Of a stretch of DNA of 64,000 bases, positions 61,875 through 64,000 are shown piece by piece. The notes beneath the pieces are model-generated. The model was not told the origin of the DNA, searched no databases, and worked only from the letters and a program-made list of their open reading frames with translations. Each line of letters opens with the position of its first letter. The first letter of the stretch is position 1. Origin of the DNA: Acidobacteriota bacterium (lineage in GTDB: Bacteria > Acidobacteriota > Terriglobia > Terriglobales > Acidobacteriaceae); contig JAFDVQ010000014.1 in the NCBI GenBank assembly GCA_018268915.1, forward strand, positions 1 to 64,000, read 5' to 3'. A program made the translations under genes and the position numbers.

Positions 61875-62008
61875 ACGAAGAGTCTAGCAGCCGTCAAGAG
61901 CCGAATGGTTCTCTCAAACGCCTGCCGTGATCGTTCTGAACAGAATTCGATCAAGACGGAGTGCGCGGCGGGCTTCCGTGCCCCTATCTCAATGCAGGAG
62001 TCAAAACG

Positions 62009-62911
62009 ATGGCAACCGAAGAAACCAAAGGTTCTGAACTGAAAAACCCGTTCAACGATCTGGCCGAACCGTTTGATCCATCCGAGATCAAGTGGCGCGT
62101 CACTCACACGAGCAGGGACGGCAACCGAGGCGCCGTGATCGCGTTTGCAGATCCGCGTGCCTACACCGACCGACTCAATCTGCTGTTTACGCCAACCGGG
62201 TGGACGCGGACCTACGACGTCGCGACATTATCGTCGGTGACTCGGATGAAGAAAGACAAACTCATTCAGACTGGCAAAGTGCTGGTGACGTGCATCCTCA
62301 CAATCACTGGACTCGGTTGTCATTCCGGCAGCGGAGAGGAATGGGCGGACGAAGAGAACGCGATGACTTCGGCGGAGGCGCAGGCGTTCAAGAGGGCAGC
62401 AAGTTGCTTTGGATTGGGCCGCTACCTCTACAACTTCACCGAAGTATGGGTGCCTCTGAACGAACACCGTCAGCCAATGCAGTTTCCGCAGCTTCCGCAA
62501 TGGGCGCTTCCGAGAACTCACCGGTCGGGCAAAGCGCAGCCAGCATCCGGACCCCGTCCTCCCGCAATCCAAAGAGGCCCTATCGATCAGAAGACGACGG
62601 CGAGGATTGAGGGATTCCGGCAGATTCTCGGGGACGCGATCTACGGAGAGATTCTCTGGCGCGCGGGTCACGCGCGTCGAGCCAATGAAATCCCGAACGC
62701 ACAGTTCCAGGCCAACGTGGCAGAAGCAATGGAACGGGCAGCGCGCGGCGTTCACAAGGCGAACTCTCTGGCAGAGCAGATCGGCGAGGCTTCGTTCATT
62801 GCAGTCATGGACAAGCTGCGAATTGAGTCGATGACAACCATTCCAAGGCTCGAACGCCTGAAGACTTTGGTGGCCGAACTTGAAGAGGAAGCTGCGCGGT
62901 CCGTCGCTTAA
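62009..62911 (+). CDS. Rad52-like single-strand annealing protein
   Basis: A 300-residue protein with a Rad52/22-type annealing core at about 20-150. FDPSEIKWRVTHTSRDGNRG and FTPTGWTRTYDVATLSSVT lead to GSGEEWADEENAMTSAEAQA and FKRAASCFGLGRYLYN, the conserved Rad52 segment. The C-terminal half is helical. Together with SSB it forms a recombination pair of the kind found in phages and ICEs. ATG 62009 has CAGGAG upstream. Confidence 0.85.
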   Translation: MATEETKGSELKNPFNDLAEPFDPSEIKWRVTHTSRDGNRGAVIAFADPRAYTDRLNLLFTPTGWTRTYDVATLSSVTRMKKDKLIQTGKVLVTCILTITGLGCHSGSGEEWADEENAMTSAEAQAFKRAASCFGLGRYLYNFTEVWVPLNEHRQPMQFPQLPQWALPRTHRSGKAQPASGPRPPAIQRGPIDQKTTARIEGFRQILGDAIYGEILWRAGHARRANEIPNAQFQANVAEAMERAARGVHKANSLAEQIGEASFIAVMDKLRIESMTTIPRLERLKTLVAELEEEAARSVA

Positions 62912-62949
62912 TCGACGGCTTACCACCGCTTTCTGAGATTGGAGCAAGT

Positions 62950-63156
62950 ATGCGGAATGTCACTATGATTCGGTCGAAGCCTGAGCTTGTCTCGATTCCA
63001 GTGGAAAGAGCGGTGTACTGCCAAGCTTGCGAAACGGTCTCAACATCAGTTCGGCGATGCGGATTGTGCGGGTCAGAGCGGATTATCGAGCTGGCGCCTT
63101 TGCTTTCGCATCCATGGGATCCGGGCCCTGTCCCTGCAGTCGCGGTTGCTGCCTGA
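62950..63156 (+). CDS. Small zinc-ribbon protein
   Basis: A 68-residue protein with two Cys pairs (CQACE, about 24-27; CGLCG, about 37-40) forming one zinc ribbon. The rest is hydrophobic and Pro-rich. No function can be assigned. It is the last plus-strand gene of the likely ICE. Confidence 0.5.
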   Translation: MRNVTMIRSKPELVSIPVERAVYCQACETVSTSVRRCGLCGSERIIELAPLLSHPWDPGPVPAVAVAA

Positions 63157-63218
63157 GAGCCGTTCATTCCTTAGCTTTCCTTCGCGTTAAATGGTTCCGC
63201 TACCCGGCAACCGGATCG

Positions 63219-63833
63219 CTATTGCAAAATGCAGTGGCAATACAGAAATTGCTGGATGGTTCCGATAGGCGTCTCGTGCAGCTGCCGGGAAGAAGAGATC
63301 AGGCGAAACTTCGCCCCGAACTCCGCGTGCAGTGACTCAGCGTCGTAACGGACGACGTCGAGTCCGCTGCAACGAGTTGGCCCCTCCGGTCCGAAGGCGC
63401 TGACGATAACATGGCCACCGCGCCTCACAGCGCGAACCGCTTGGCGTACGTAGGCGCTTCTGTCAGCTGCAGAAGTCAGGAAATGAAATACGGCGCGATC
63501 GTGCCAAACATCGTAGACGGCAGGCTGAAGTTCAGCTTTGGTAATGTCGCCGATCAACCAGCGAACCCGGTCGGCTGCATCGCCCAATCGCTTCTTGGTA
63601 GCTGCGATGGCGGCGTGCGAAATATCTAGTACGGTGAGGTTGGAGTAACTTCGAGCGAGCAGGTCGTCAACGAGCGTGGACTCGCCTGCGCCGACGTCGA
63701 TGATGGAGGTTGATGGTCCGGCGCCAGCCTGTTCGATGAGAGCGAGAGACGCCTCAAGGTGCTGCCTATACCAGCTCACGTGGTCCGGAGCGTTATCTCT
63801 ATAGATCTTGTCCCAATGAGCCTGCGGGTCCAT
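63219..63833 (-). CDS. Class I SAM-dependent methyltransferase
   Basis: A 204-residue methyltransferase. Motif I is SIIDVGAGESTLVDDLL, followed by LTVLDISHAAIAATKKRL, VRWLIGDITKAEL and the post-I VYDVWHDRAVFHFL. The substrate is unknown. The sequence resembles thiopurine or small-molecule methyltransferases. It lies outside or at the edge of the ICE and could be cargo. Confidence 0.85.
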   Translation of the reverse strand: MDPQAHWDKIYRDNAPDHVSWYRQHLEASLALIEQAGAGPSTSIIDVGAGESTLVDDLLARSYSNLTVLDISHAAIAATKKRLGDAADRVRWLIGDITKAELQPAVYDVWHDRAVFHFLTSAADRSAYVRQAVRAVRRGGHVIVSAFGPEGPTRCSGLDVVRYDAESLHAEFGAKFRLISSSRQLHETPIGTIQQFLYCHCILQ

Positions 63834-63899
63834 GAAACCGATTCTGAGCCTCTCATGAGGTATCAGTCAAAATAAGGCGCCGATGTTCATTGCCGGATC

Positions 63900-64000
63900 T
63901 CATCGATAGCCGCGAGCGAGCAGGTATTTAGCGCCTGCTTCGAAGGCGTCGGGACCAGGAACCAGGAATTCAAAGGCGTCGGCCAACCGGCCGATCACAT
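63900..64000 (-). CDS. Partial gene at the right edge
   Basis: The C-terminal 33 residues of a minus-strand gene read into the window (IGRLADAFEFLVPGPDAF, then AKYLLARGYR and stop at 63900). The rest lies beyond base 64000. The frame is open and non-repetitive, but the family cannot be told. Confidence 0.4.
   Translation of the reverse strand, partial: VIGRLADAFEFLVPGPDAFEAGAKYLLARGYR

Noticed and set aside
61961..62008. Longer N-terminus of the Rad52-like protein
   Set aside because: No ribosome site precedes it and CAGGAG sits at the correct distance from ATG 62009.
63160..63220. attR directly after the last plus-strand ICE gene
   Set aside because: No copy of the tRNA 3' end could be found there.

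Overview
The window looks like a chromosome segment of an Acidobacteriota (Terriglobia-like) bacterium carrying most of an integrative conjugative element (ICE). The assignment rests on two very large ADOP-type permeases (one behind a PadR regulator), a 1111-residue Oar-like TonB-dependent receptor with an N-terminal carboxypeptidase-regulatory domain, and acidobacterial-looking small proteins. It comes from reading protein families, not from a database match.

Positions 1-33190 are ordinary chromosome: phosphoglycerate mutase (gpmI), PadR/ADOP pair, EamA transporter, WalJ-type metallo-hydrolase, two VOC proteins, a membrane-tethered LuxR regulator next to a DUF4199 protein, the TonB-dependent receptor, a molybdate-type (TOBE) HTH regulator, a second ADOP permease, a CorC-type transporter, two tandem NIF3-like proteins, a PilZ protein, thioredoxin 2, three tandem paralogous small coiled-coil proteins of unknown function, a YfcE-like phosphodiesterase, AmpG-like permease, CAP protein, TPR protein, a decayed family-39 glycosyltransferase, and HAD, OsmC and SDR enzymes.

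A tRNA-Asn(GUU) gene at 33194-33268 marks the left edge of the ICE; a tyrosine integrase and an excisionase-like protein follow. Positions 35937-54516 encode a mating-pore type IV secretion system: a VirB1-like transglycosylase, VirB9, VirB10, VirB2-type pilin modules, VirB3, VirB4, two VirB5/TrbJ-like proteins, VirB6, VirB8, a second VirB9 and a VirD4-type coupling ATPase. Then come a replication-relaxation-like protein, several orphan genes and a DNA-processing block (archaeo-eukaryotic-type primase, SSB, Rad52-like annealing protein). No VirB11 and no classical relaxase are visible, and the right attachment site was not found, so the right end is uncertain or beyond the window.

The most unusual gene is at 48991-51570, inside the secretion operon. 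It encodes an 859-residue protein with a DFDFD motif and flanking signatures that resemble the catalytic double-psi beta-barrel of YonO/QDE-1-type two-barrel RNA polymerases. An ICE encoding its own compact RNA polymerase-like enzyme beside a T4SS and a separate primase would be a new type of conjugative replication or priming system. The second most unusual features are an array of four related pilin-like modules spread over three adjacent genes, and a six-unit 36-37 bp repeat made of spaced CTCA/TGAG dyads at 38780-39000.
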